A DNA stretch of 64,000 nt from Vitellaria paradoxa (GCA_019916065.1 CM034241.1:23722340-23786339), one strand, 5' to 3'. Shown: positions 51,847 to 63,412, numbered from the stretch's first letter. Numbers and translations are program-made. The notes: generated from the letters alone by a model not told the origin.

Positions 51847-52495
51847 GAAAATTAATAGATAGGCCTAAGTGTTACAAACATTTGGGAATAAATGGCCTAA
51901 GTGTAAGGTTTAATTGTTCAGGGAGTTTAACTGCAATTAGCTCAATGTTTAGGGGCTCTAAGTGTAATTTATCCATAAATTAAATAAATAAAATGATAAA
52001 ACAGATTATAGAAGCCACAGGTGCATAACAGAACCAAACAAACACACCGTTGCAACGATTACAATTCTGCAATTTTTTTAGTAACAAATAAATATGCATA
52101 TATGTATAATGTGAAGCACAAGCATCAATCTTTGGCTAAAGGCTCTGCAAAGCTTCATCTAAAATCCAACAACAGTGTTATTTTGTGTTTGTACAAGGTA
52201 TAACAAGAATCAGAGTTGGTCTATGAATTTGAATAAAACCATATCGACATTGAAGCTCTCCTTGAGCTAACAGTCAGCAATTTGCAATCCCTGTGATGGC
52301 TTCAGTAAGGCCAAACTTCCCGGAGCCTGGCAATGAATTTTTAGAACTTGCAAGCCTTCCTTCACAACGCTGGTATACGCCCAAGCTGGTTCAAAGATAT
52401 ATGTTAGTTTCGAAATTCTCAAATTTTATTTTATTTTTTTCAGCACCCAGACCTCTCATCATGTTGAAGAAGCAATGCAGTTGGATGAGATCCAC
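51847..52495. other. Terminal extension of the foldback element, then 3' flank of the minus-strand gene
   Basis: To about 51975 the sequence repeats motifs of the foldback terminus. From about 52000 to 52495 it is less AT-rich and lies directly downstream, in the minus sense, of the stop codon at 52496-52498. It is probably that gene's 3' UTR. Confidence 0.45.
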
Positions 52496-52713
52496 TTAAT
52501 TAGCAGGCTTTAGCCGGTCACGTACTTGCCTTGTCTGAACAAAACAAACACAAAATAAATAAAGACAAGCATGCATATACATACGTGGATATGAATTATG
52601 GTGATAGCTGGAATTAAATTACAATTAGTTCAGAAATTGCTAAATCCACAACCCTAATGACTTCCTCTCGAGTCGGTGCGTCCCATGTGATAGAAAGGAC
52701 GCTTGGATACAGC
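52496..52713 (-). CDS. Last two coding exons of an unrecognised protein gene (partial)
   Basis: Exon n-1 is 52713-52623 (acceptor CTTTTAG; donor ATT/GTAATT). It reads LYPSVLSITWDAPTREEVIR followed by VVDLAISELI. Exon n is 52534-52496 (acceptor TTGTTCAG) and reads TRQVRDRLKPAN then TAA. The junction is in phase 0, and both exons have proper splice sites. The peptide looks like real, constrained protein rather than chance: charged and amphipathic, no low complexity. The first base of exon n-1 completes a codon begun in an earlier exon that I cannot place. I do not recognise the family. Upstream sequence holds a SINE, decayed coding-like DNA and then a transposon nest, so the gene may be cut off, may have very long introns, or may be a pseudogene. 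Confidence 0.5.
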
Positions 52714-52741
52714 CTAAAAGGCTGTGAATTTCACAGTATCC

Positions 52742-52854
52742 TTTTTTTTTTTTTTTTTTGATAGTTAAGCGGGGGGAAGGGGGAGCCCGGGTTTGAACCT
52801 GGGCCGTGAGTGGGTAACAAGGAAGCTCTACCAACTGAGCCAAGCACCACACCC
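52742..52854 (-). mobile_element. tRNA-derived SINE with 18-bp target duplication
   Basis: In the minus sense it reads GGGTGTGGTGCTTGGCTCAG, then TTGGTAGAGC (together an RNA polymerase III A box), followed about 35 bases later by GGTTCAAACCCGGG (B box). A GC-rich linker and a ~19-base poly(A) tail follow. Both sides carry GTGAATTTCACAGTATCC (52724-52741 and 52855-52872), a perfect 18-bp target duplication. The head resembles a tRNA 5' half and TPsiC arm, but there is no complete cloverleaf, so it is a SINE and not a tRNA gene. The intact duplication and A-tail suggest a fairly recent insertion. Confidence 0.88.
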
Positions 52855-52872
52855 GTGAATTTCACAGTATCC

Positions 52873-53439
52873 TTTACTGCTTACAAATTAATTCCTGAGA
52901 ATGAAGCAAGAATTACAAATGAAAACCAGACAAATCTGTCCGTATAAATCCATAAGAAGAGATATAGCTTATTATACAAGAGACGCTGACGATAGCTGAA
53001 AATTTATAGGGGGCGAGAAGAGAGGATAAATGTGATAATGTATATTTCCATTTAAATCAATATGTAAGCAACCATCATCACTTGCGGGGAAGTCCTCTGT
53101 AGGAACTTCGATAAGTAGGCCATCATCTAGAAAATTGCATACAACTACAGCTCAAACCCATTTTGCACTTGGATGTGTTGAACGTTGTGGATGATCAATT
53201 TCTCCAACAAGAGGCACCCTCACCTACTTGGTACTCGGCTGAGAAATGTTAATCTTGTGGCACTCTCAAACTAAATATCCCTCCCTACAATCAAGAACCT
53301 GCACATCTCCATCAAGTTTGATATCTCTACACTTAGCCTCCATGAGACTTACCTCAGGCTCAAAGAAAGGCCCGAGGACCAGCTTCTCCAAGAGAACCTT
53401 TCACCCAAAGGTATGAGGACCCTCCCCTCCAAATGAACC
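52873..53439 (-). pseudogene. Decayed coding-like sequence upstream of the unrecognised gene
   Basis: One minus-strand frame between about 53430 and 53000 reads protein-like segments separated by stops: KVLLEKLVLGPFFEPEVSLM, CRDIKLDGDVQVLDCREGYL, VRVPLVGEIDHPQRS and IEVPTEDFPASDDGCLHIDL. The segments remain in a single frame despite four or so stops. I do not recognise the family. It could be a broken upstream part of the neighbouring gene or a fragment of a mobile element captured here. Confidence 0.35.
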
Positions 53440-53629
53440 TGTTAGAATTATTAGAATGTTCTAGAATAATTGTGGTTATGAGTTGTAAAGATTTGAGAGA
53501 TTTTAATTTAGTCTAATTTGATTTAATTGATTATATTTCCTAACTTAGTGTAATCTATAAATATAAATACAATACGAAGGAGAGGAGAATTTTAACTCTC
53601 TCAAAACCAATTATCTCCTCCTCCTACCT
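53440..53629 (+). repeat. Short copia-type LTR
   Basis: It begins TGTTAGAATTATTAGAATG, has a TATA-like CTATAAATATAAATAC near 53548-53563, and is followed by TTGGTGTCAGATC (from 53629). This resembles an initiator-methionine-tRNA primer-binding site (canonical TGGTATCAGAGC). The 3' terminus of the LTR has lost the canonical CA. About 190 bp long. Confidence 0.65.
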
Positions 53630-55490
53630 TGGTGTCAGATCATTCAACATATAGTACACAAAAAAAAAAAAAAAAAAAACAAAAAAAAACAAAAAAACAA
53701 AAAACAAAACCGAGTTGTCGCCGCTGCTGCTTCAACCACTATAGAGGTCATCAATAATTGTAGAGGTCGCCAACCATTGCCGTAGAGGTTATCCAAACAC
53801 CGGCGACTGCAGCCAACGAAGGCCAAACACCAGTGGCTCAGTCACACGTTCCCCCGCACTTTAGGAGCTCCCTGTGCCAGATCTCACTTGTGGGGCTTCT
53901 GAGTGCGCATGTTCATTAGTCGCCTTCTCGACTATGCTCGGACGGTGACTGATTGATGTAAGCAACCTCTAGCAGCTCCTCGCTCGATGTCTTGACTGCT
54001 TGTTGATTGTTTTTGCTTGATTTTCACTCGCTTGCTGCTCATCGCTCATCTGATTACTCGATGCTCGTCACTCGTTCGCAGTTATCAGAAACCGCTACTG
54101 TTGCTTGCCACTGCTATTTTTGTCTATTATGACTGTCAGTCCCACTAAGATTAAGATTACTGGTACCGAGTCCTCTCCTATTGCATCTATTGTGTTAATT
54201 AGCAGTCTTCCTAAATCCATCTCTTGAAAAGCTAAATGGATTAAATTATGAGACATGGTCTCATGCTGTTCGTGTATTCTTGATTAGCCACCAGTTGGGA
54301 AAATATATTACAAATTCTTTACCAAATTCAAAGTCTTCTTTTTCACAATGGAGGGCTTCGGATGCTGTTATTATAAGTTGGATATGGCATAGCTTGAAGC
54401 TTTTGATTTTTTGCACCATTGCCTTGTGTGGTTTTTCTAAAGCCATATGGGATTCATTAGTAGACTCCTTTACAGGGAGTTAATATTTCGAAGATTTTCT
54501 AGGCATATGAGAAATATCTCTCTTTCTGACAAGATGTTTAGTCATTGTTTAAGTATTACAACAATCTTAAAGCCTTAAGTGATCGTCTTCTATAATTTTA
54601 CCCCTTTTCATAAACTAAGACTGAGATAATACAACGCTGGAATGAGCTCATGACAGTTCCATTCCTTGAGTTTGTTCATGCCTTTTTCAAAACTTGGGCA
54701 TTAATGAAAATGTTAAAAATAATTTCCTATTTTCACACATGCACACGTAGTTGTATCCGTTTTGTGCATACTTTTTTTTCATTTTCTTTGGATCGTTGTA
54801 TCCTCATGATGTCAAATCCCTGCTCCATAATGTATCCATGCTTTTCATTTTGTCCATTAGCAAGAAAAGGAAAACCAATAGGCTTATAAAGAAGATATTC
54901 CAGTATTAAACTTCAAATATGGATATAACTTTGAATCTTATTACGAATTAGCCTTTCTATAATGGTCTTTTTATATTCATATAACTACAAAATTCCTAGA
55001 CACATAACTCATGTAAGCTTGACATTGTTCTAGGTAACTAAACAGGTGATGCCAAAATAGATACTTCCTCAAGCAATCATGAGCTTGTTTGGAAGGTAAT
55101 CAAATAAAACCATCATCGTGATACCAAAATATATGGCTTTAGACACATTTCTACTGTTCCACGTATAGAAAAATATTCACCAAGGACAGGGATAAGAGAT
55201 ATGAATATGGATAAGACAATGAGGGGAAAAAATACATGAAGATATAGATATAGCAAAGATAATGGCACAAAATATACAACACCTACCAAAATTATTGAAA
55301 AAATAATACTAATTTCGCACTTTAGCCCATAACTGAAACTTGATTCAATGTACAAATGTAATACAAAATGAGACAAAAGAAAGAAAATGTGAAATGATGT
55401 AATCTACGTGAAATGATATAAAAAATAAATTTCAATCCAATTATACTCCGTAAAAAAATAATAATAAATTTAGACGTCTTGATAAGTATG
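53630..55490 (+). pseudogene. Decayed copia leader and gag remnant
   Basis: An A-rich leader (53650-53710) is followed by untranslated sequence and a gag start near 54129 (MTVSPTKIKITG). After a frameshift come LEKLNGLNYETWSHAVRVFL (from ~54220) and SQWRASDAVIISWIWHSL. These match the LNGxNYxxWSxxVRxFL and W..A...V.SWL pattern of copia gag. Further pieces reach about 54900 (a KTEIIQRWNEL-type stretch). No protease, integrase or RT is visible and no second LTR was found before the gypsy LTR at 55491. The element is therefore truncated on its 3' side. From ~54900 to 55490 nothing is recognisable. Confidence 0.65.
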
Positions 55491-55815
55491 TGATGGGGAC
55501 TTTGATAATCGTTTCCAATTCAAATATAAATTTGAATTGGATGGGTTAAGTTTGAAAAGCAGTATTTTAGGGATTTGATTTATTTGTTTTCCATAATATA
55601 TTTTGGGATGTGATTTATTTGCTTGCCATAAAATTCGAGATTTGATTGATTTATTTTTGGATATTACTTCATATGGTCTTTGACCCTAGCCTATATAAAA
55701 GGTTAGAGATTGTAAGGGATCAGCAGTTTTTGAATGATATTGAACTAATTTTCGTTTTACTTTCGCATTATTTACTTTTATTTTGTTATTGTGTTCTTGG
55801 CTCCACGGTATTACA
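55491..55815 (+). repeat. 5' LTR of a Ty3/gypsy element
   Basis: It starts TGATGGGGACTTTG and ends GGTATTACA (TG...CA). A TATA box (CCTATATAAAAGG) lies at about 55690-55702. Four bases later is TGGTATCAGACCCG (55820-55833), an initiator-methionine-tRNA primer-binding site with small changes. Length 325 bp. The partner 3' LTR lies beyond the window. Confidence 0.75.
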
Positions 55816-56693
55816 TCAAGTGGTATCAGACCCGAAAGATCCTACAACTCTCAATATCCGTCAGAAACCTACTCTTTCAAAGAACCCTAGTTTTTATCAC
55901 TGTATCCACCCAAATAACTTAAGCTGTCGTACACCATTGTTGCAACAGATTCAGTACCAGATCTTAAACAGCAGCCGCCGCAGTAGTTACCGCAACCGCC
56001 GCCGTCGCTCTACGCACCTTTAAACCCTTTGAGCACGTTTTTGTGCGTTTTACCAATATTTACTTTTGGCGAACCCCACCACTGACACCACGTGCCTTCG
56101 GTGAACTCACTGGTGACTCCGACGACCTCCGGTGACTTTTCCGACGACTGGCCGGCAACTTCCGACGACTTTTTCAACAACCTTCGGCGAAGTCCAGAGT
56201 AACCACCACACTTTAGTGATCTGACTTGTGCTCCAACAAAGCTCCGGTGACCTCCGACGAAACTCCAACGACTTTTCAGAGAACCTCCGGCAACCCTAGA
56301 ACAGTTTGTGCTTCGCAACGGTACGTGTCCTCTACTCCAAACTATGATTACATATTCTGTTTGGTTAGAAAAGATATTAAATTCACATTTCGGGCTCTCT
56401 TTGACCTACATTAAATTTCTTTCTTGAGACGTTACTGAAAGCCACCATTTCCCATACCCCTATTATCCTAATTTTGAACACAATCATATTCGTCGTTTTC
56501 ATTATTTGCATATTTGTAACATTTTACTTTGGCCTGGCATAATCTTTAATTACTTGTTTCAATTTGAGTTAACATTAGCATAAAATTTCTATCTCACCCT
56601 CCTTTGCCCAAAAAAAAAAAAAAAAAAAAACTCAGTATCCATCTCCTTCCCTTTCATACTATATCTCATATTCATTCACTAAACCCTTCTACC
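55816..56693 (+). other. Untranslated leader of the gypsy element
   Basis: It runs from the primer-binding site to the gag start. It contains CCGCCGCCG-type and TCCGACGACTTT/CTCCGGTGACC-type repeats (55970-56290) and an A-run at about 56610-56630. No gene is supported. Confidence 0.55.
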
Positions 56694-58685
56694 ATGGAAC
56701 AAAAAGTCTCTACCCTAGAACAAAACGTGAACACACTACAGGATTCAATGAACCAACTTCGTGAGGAATTTGATAGATTAGCTAGAGCATTAGGCAAACG
56801 TCAGGTAGATGATCAGAGGGGCGACATCCCTATTCCTCCCAAGCAGACGTTAGACCCTTCCCACAGTTCCATCAGTTCTGTTGGATTTTATCCAGGTAGT
56901 CACGGCCAAATGCAACTTGCTTGAGGTCCTCATGGGAGAGACATTGAGGATGATGCAAACTTTGTTCTAGGTTATAGTAATAGATTCTCTCCTGTTGATC
57001 GTGTCACAGATCATAGGCCGCATGGGGTTAACTATGGGATTCGACAACTTGTGCAATGCCCTAGAAACCACCAAAATGAGTTTAACAACATAGTCGAGGC
57101 TGTTAAAGTTGAAGCTCCATCTTTGTCGGACAATTAGACCCTGGTGTCTTTTCTGATTGGCTTCTTGAGATTGAGGATTACTTTAGGTGGCATCGTTTGT
57201 CTAACTTGCATCAAGTCATGTTTGCCCAAATGAAGTTAGTTGGTTCCGCCAAGTGGTATTGGCAGCGTGTTCAAATTAAGAGAGAGCGATTTGGAGCCCC
57301 ACCCATTAATCGCTAGATTGACATAAAAGTTAAATTGCAAGAGAAGTACCTTCCTGCCTACTATAGAGACCAACTGAATGATCAATTAATGAATTTAAGG
57401 CAAGCATCTCTTAGTGTCATTGAGTACATGTCTAGTTTTGAAGGTCTTTTTATGAGATGTGACATTAGAGAAGAGTCTTGGCGAACAGTGGGTAGATTTA
57501 TTAATTGGTTACGCCCTAAACTCAAAAGAGAAGTGAGTTTGTTTTCTCCTGACTCTTTGGAGAACGCCTTTCATAAGGCTCTATCCATTGAACAGCTGTA
57601 TAAACTCTCCACCCCTCGACGGATGATTTCGCAATCCCAACAATCTAAGTCACTCTCCTCACAAACCGAGTGGGAGTTTACAAATTGGTACAGCTACTTC
57701 ATGGGGAAGTAACAGTCCTAGCTTGGAAAATCAGGGTAGACACACTATTGAGCTTAATTTTTCTGGGTTTCGCCCTAGTACTTCAAATATCCAATGTCAT
57801 AACTATCATAAGAGGGGACACATTGCTACACAGTGTCCACAGCGAGTACTTGATCTCAGTCAGGGTCTAGATCTGTCCCCTGAGTTTGATGAGTTTGAAC
57901 AAGTAGATAGTTTTGACCTCGAGAATGGGTGCGAGGAACACGAGGTTGAAGATGAATTCCATCTTGGTGTCGTGCGGTGTATATTATCAACCCCTGTGAA
58001 GGAGGAAGATTGGAAGCGCATTAGCATCTTCCAAACTTTCCTTAAGTGTGGAACTACGATTTGTAAGATTGTCATAAATGGGAGAAGTACCATGAATGTA
58101 GTATCTACTCGTGCACTTAAGAGGATTGGATTTAAACAAGAGCCACACCCACATCCCTTGCGAGTAGCTTGGGTAGACGCTACTAGTCTATCCGTCACCC
58201 ACAGATGTTTAGTCTCTCTCCAGATGGGAAGTTACTTTGATAAAGTGTGGTGCGATGTTCTTCCTATGGATGTTGCGCATGTGTTACTTGGTCGTCCGTG
58301 GCTATATGATATGGACGTGATACATCATGGACGATCTAACACTTACATCTTTCGACACTAAGGTAAGACCATCCAATTGAACCCTGTTAATCCAAGGGAA
58401 CACGAAGTTGAGTCTCCACTTAAGGCGGGTTCCTAGGCTAAGCCTGTTTCATTGTCTCCTACTCCAAAGAACCACACCATCCAATTGCTGACTCGGAAAG
58501 AATTTGAGAAAGTTAGAATAGAGTGGGGATTTGTGTTAGCGTTAGTGGTTGAGAATGTTTTTCATGTTCAATCTACAAATTCCAAAGCTCTTGACCCTCC
58601 ACTTGCTCAGTTACTTGAACAGTTTAAGGAAGTGACACCTACAGACCTTCCCAAGGGGCTTCCTCCTATGCGAGACATTCAACAT
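56694..58685 (+). pseudogene. Ty3/gypsy gag-protease and start of RT region, inactivated
   Basis: Gag starts with a coiled coil (MEQKVSTLEQNVNTLQDSMN). After a stop (56922-56924) and a frame change it continues through the capsid-like region (QLDPGVFSDWLLEIEDYFRW, KMKLVG-like, EKYLPAYYRDQL, FEGLFMRCDI). Another stop lies at about 57315. The zinc knuckle reads CHNYHKRGHIATQC at ~57794, with the second Cys replaced by Tyr. The protease-like segment (58025-58360) shows KIVINGRSTMNVVS, where the catalytic Asp is Asn, and later HVLLGRPWLYDMDV. The last segment (58452-58680) reads KGLPPMRDIQH, the lead-in to the RT domain, where the copia element is inserted. Gypsy RT sequence resumes at 63942. Confidence 0.85.
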
Positions 58686-59194
58686 TGTTGTTGCGGAAAC
58701 CCTGGATCACCTTCTGGCAACACCCCTGCAAATAATAGCAAACACGAACACAAGAAAAACACACAATAGAAGAACACAAGATTTACGTGGTTCAGCAATT
58801 TGCCTACATCCACGGGCACTCAGAGAAGAAAATCCACTATGTGAATAATATTACAATCACACAATATTTCCTCCCACCCAATACCCCAATACACCCCACA
58901 AAGCAATTCCCCAAGCAAAACTACAACTTTCACCTCAAAGGAGGAATATAACTAGAGTACAAGTTTGCTACCCAAAGCTTTGACTGGTGTGTCTTTTTCA
59001 AAAAAAAGGACCCTTTATTTATAATCTCACAAGGTCCCCTCTGCCTTTATGAGAAAACCAATGTGGGATAGGATTTACAACCTCACAAGACTTCTGCCTT
59101 TATGAGCGATCCAATGTGAGATAGGATTTATAACCTCACAAGACTTCTGCCTTTATGAGAAAACCAATGTGAGATAGGAGCCAACAAATTAACA
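58686..59194 (-). repeat. 3' LTR of the copia element
   Basis: In the minus sense it runs TGTTAATTTGTTGG...CGCAACAACA. U3 contains about three tandem ~53-bp units with CCTTTATGAG...CCAATGTGGGATAGG and TAACCTCACAAGACTTCTG (plus-sense, 59036-59190). A TATAAATAAAGGG-like promoter (minus sense; plus CCCTTTATTTATAA) sits at about 59008-59022. It pairs with the copy at 63427-63936. Confidence 0.9.
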
Positions 59195-59281
59195 ATCTCC
59201 ACCTTGGCCACTGCTCACCCCTTAGGAAACTAAATACTGGTAACTCCACCACGAACCCCATAAGCTGGGGTCGTCTCTCAT

Positions 59282-62200
59282 CTAGCAACTGGAGACATGA
59301 ATCAAGTTCAAACAATGTTTGAACTTATCTACTATAAGGGACTTCGTCAACATGTCTGCAGCGTTGTCAAAAGTGTGAACTTTCTCAAGCACTAGTTCAC
59401 CTGAAGATACCAACTCCCGAATCTTGTGGAACCTCACATCTATGTGTTTGGTTCTAGCATGATACACCTGGCTCTTCGCCAAATGAATGGCACTTTGACT
59501 GTCAAAGTAAATCTCAACTCCACTTTGCTGTAGACCCAACTCCTTTTTGCTGTAGACCCAACTCCTTAACTAGTCCAGTGTCCCATAATGCTTCCTTGGC
59601 AGCCTCGGCCACTGCCATGTATTCTGCTTCAGTCGTAGAAAGAGCAATAAGAGACTGAACCACGGACCTCCAACAAATAGGCCCTCTTGCCAGAGTGAAG
59701 ACATACCCAGTAGTTGACCTCCTGTTATCCAAGTCCCCTGCATAGTTTGCATTCACATATCCTACAACTGAAAGCTCTTCCTGTTGTCTGCTGAACATGA
59801 TGCCATACCTCGTGGTACCCCGCAAGTATCTGAAGATCCACTTGACTGCACTCCAATGCTGTCTCCTTGGATTAGCCATATACTTGCTCACCACACTAAC
59901 CGTATGTGCCAAATCTAGTCTGGTACAAACCATCGCATACATAAGGCATCCAACTGCACTAGCATATGGAACTGACTCCATGTCCCTGATCTCATCTTCG
60001 GACTTCGAGCACTGATTTGCAGACAGTCTGAAATGACCTGCCAAAGGTGTGCTCACTGGTTTTGCTTTATCCATGCTAAATCTCTTCAACACCTTCTCCA
60101 CATAAGCTTCCTGAGATAACCACAATCTCCCTGAGCTTCTGTCCCTGTGAATCTCCATTCCAAGAATCTTCTTGGCTGCGCCCAAATCCTTCATTTCAAA
60201 TTCCTTGCTCAACAAGGCTTTCAACTTGTTGACTTCAAGGATCCTCTTTGCAGAAATCAACATATCATCCACATACAATAGGAGATATATGAAAGAACCA
60301 TCATCAAGGCGTTTCACATAAATGAAACAATCATACTCACATCGCACGTAGCCAATTCTGATCATGAAAGAGTCAAACTTCTTGTACCACTGCCGTGGAG
60401 ACTGCTTTAGCCCATAAAGTGACTTCGTTAGTTTGCAGACTAACTGCTCCTTCCCGGGTTGTGAAAACCCCTCCAGCTACTCCATGTAAAGATCTACTTC
60501 AATGTCACCATGAAGAAACACCGTCTTTACGTCCATCTGTTCCAACTCCATGTCAAAATGAGCTACCAAGGCTAGCATCACCCTGACAGAAGTGTGTCTA
60601 ACCACTAGGGAAAAAATCTCATCATAGTCAATCCCTTTCCTTTGTGAGTAACCTTTCGCTACCAAGCGAGTCTTGAATCTTTCACATTTCTTTTCTAACG
60701 CAGCTTCCTTGCGTTTGTACACTCATTTGCATCCTATCGCCCGCTTTCCCTTTGGAAGCTCCACCAACTCCCATGTCTTGCTCTTATGCAGAGACTCCAT
60801 CTTCTCCACCATAGCTTGCATCCATTTGCTCTTCTCCTGGCTGCTGATAGCCTCCTGAAAAGTAACTGGATCCCCACTACTGGTAACAAGTGCATAAGAA
60901 ACTAAATCTTCAAAACCATACCTAGTCGGTGGTTTGATAATGCGTTTGGTCCGCCCTGAAGCTAAACTTTGGTGCTGTTGCTCCTTTGAACTGGAAGCTT
61001 GCTCTTCCAAACTAGGAGCCTCTAAACTCTGAGTAGAGATGTCCTTAGCCTGATTCTCTACCTCCACCTGCACCACTTGCTTGCTGAAATCTTTGCATTT
61101 TGGCTTCTGCTCCTCTCGTGACTGAATACTCTTTAACATGGACTTTTCAATAAATACCACGTCTCTGCTGATCACTACCTTGTTTGCCTTAGGATCCTAG
61201 AGTTTATACCCCTTGACCCCTTTCTCATACCCGAGAAAGATACACTGTCGCAACTTTGGGTCAAGCTTGGACCGCTCATCACTAGAAACATGCAAATATG
61301 CAGGACAACCGAAGACTCTCAACCCAGAGTAGTCAACCTCCTTCCCTGTCCACACTTCCTCTGCAACCTTCCCTTCTAGTGTTACCCTTGGTGATCTATT
61401 GATTAAGAAGCAAGCCATACTAACCACATCTGCCCAGAAATTCTTTGTAAGCCCAGCATTCAACCTGAGACATCTTACTCTTTCAGCAATTGTTCGGTTC
61501 ATCCTTTTCGCTACACCATTCTGCTGCGGTGTCTTGCATACTGTGAAGTGTCTCTTTACTCCTTGTTGCTCACAAAATTGCATGAACTTCTTCTCCTTGT
61601 ACTCAGTGCCGTTATCTGTCCTCAAACACTTTATCTTCCTCCCAATTTGGTTCTCCACTTCAACTTTCCACACTTTGAACTTGACAAACACGTCTGACTT
61701 GTGTTGCATGAAGTAAACCCAAACTTTCCTGGAGAAGTCGTCAATAAACGTGACGAAATACTAATGTCCCTGCCGTGATGCAACTCTCACTGGCCCCCAA
61801 ACATCTGAATGGACATAATTAAGAATGCCTTCTGTCTTGTGCGTAGCTGTCTTGAATTGCACCTTGGTCTGCTTTCCAAGAACACAATACTTGCAAAAAT
61901 CAAGCTTACAAGTCTTTATCCCTTTGAGCAAATTCTGTCTGTGTAGCTCTAACATGCCACGTTCCCCCATGTGCCCTAGCCGCATATGCCACAAGACTGT
62001 GCTATCAGAATTAGACTCTGCTGCGGCAACTCCACCTACAACTGTACTCCCTAACAGTCTGTAGATATTCCTAGAAACTTTTTGCCCTTTCATCACCACC
62101 ATCACCCCTTTTAAAACTTTCATTGCTCCGCCCTCAGATTTAAAACTGAATCCGTTTGAATCTAAGGCACCTAATGAAATAAGTTTCTTCTTAAGATCAG

Positions 62201-63266
62201 GAATATGTCTTACATCACATAAGGTTCGTACCACACCATCAAACATACGGATTTTGATATTTCCAATTCCAAAAACTTTGCATGAAGCATCGTTACACAT
62301 CGGAACTGAACCAGAATCCACTAACTTGTAGGTGTCGAACCACGCCCTGTTTGGCATCATGTGAAAAGAACACGCCGAATCTAGTATCCAAGAATCCGTG
62401 AGATGATCTGAACTTGATGAAACTAAAAGCATGTCGCTATCCTCCGAATCATTCTCTACAATATTTGCAGACTTTGAACCATCTTTATTCTCGCTGCCCT
62501 TATCCTTACCCCACTCTGGGCAATTCCGCTTGTAGTGGCCCTTCTTGCCGCACTTGAAGCATTGAGGATTTTTCTTCTTTCTTGACTTGGACCGAGAATT
62601 TTTATTCCCATTCGATTCCCTTTGTCTGCTCCCTCCTCTACCTTGCTTGTCCTTAACAACCAGACCCTCTCCTTGAGAATTCCCATCACTTTGCTTCCGC
62701 CTTTGTTGAAAATCTAACAAGGCTGTTGTGATCTCCTCATATACAAGAGTCTCTTTACCATAAGTAAGGGTTGTGATCAAGTTCTCAAACACTGATGAAT
62801 CTGGTAGTGAATGCAATAACATGAGAGCCTTGTCTTCATCCTCGAACTTGACTTCTACCCTCTTCAAATCCCCAATAATTTGATTGAACGCGTTGATGTG
62901 CTGTTCCAGGTCTGAGCCCTCCTCCATCTTCAAGCGATATAGCTTTTGCTTAAGATAGAGCTTGTTCGTAAGAGACTTGGACATATATCTCGCGTCGAGT
63001 TTCTTCCATACCTCTGCTGGCGAATTCTCCTCAATAACATACTGCATCACATCATCATCCAAACACAATCTGATTGTAGCCACAGCCCTTTCTTGAAGTT
63101 CAAGCCAATCTGCTTCTTCCATCTTTTCAGGCTTCATCTTCGCCAATGCTTTTGCCATTCCTTGTTGCACCAATAGATCCTTTAACCTTCTTTGCCATAA
63201 TCCAAAATTCCCCGTTCCATTGAACTTGTTGACTTCGAACTTTGCAGACGAAGAGCTTCCTGACAT
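59282..63266 (-). pseudogene. copia gag-pol polyprotein, inactivated
   Basis: The start is MSGSSSSAKFEV at 63266; an upstream in-frame ATG lies in the LTR. Order: gag (LNKLYLKQKLYRLKM, HSLPDS), zinc knuckle CFKCGKKGHYKRNC (~62560), protease WILDSACSFHM (~62390), integrase HHCC zinc motif (HMRLGHMGERGM...CKYCVLGKQ) and core (LRTDNGTEY, PQQNGVAKRMNRTI), RT (YVDDMLI ~60270; DVKTVFLHGD ~60520), RNase H and C-terminus (DMLTKSL). This order (INT before RT) defines Ty1/copia. Four in-frame stops (61761-61763, 61197-61199, 60723-60725, 60477-60479) and a 22-bp tandem duplication frameshift near 59527-59570 inactivate it. The RNase H motif VNANYAGD has Asn where the family has Asp twice. Confidence 0.92.
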
Positions 63267-63412
63267 TATGCCTTGTTGAAGTGAATAGTACCCACTAAGT
63301 AAGTTCCCAGGAAAGATTGGAGGGGTCACACTGGTCCCACTTAAAACCCAACCTCCTAGACAGAACTTCCTTAGACTCATACGTATCCACACCACAAACC
63401 AAGGCAACCTGA

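Noticed and set aside
52742..52854. Possible tRNA gene (A-box and B-box present)
   Set aside because: It has no complete cloverleaf or 3' acceptor half, carries a poly(A) tail, and is flanked by an 18-bp target duplication. It is a SINE.
59282..63266. Host protein genes on the minus strand (several long frames, one of 599 codons)
   Set aside because: They are consecutive pieces of one copia gag-pol frame separated by single stops, enclosed by LTRs with target duplications.
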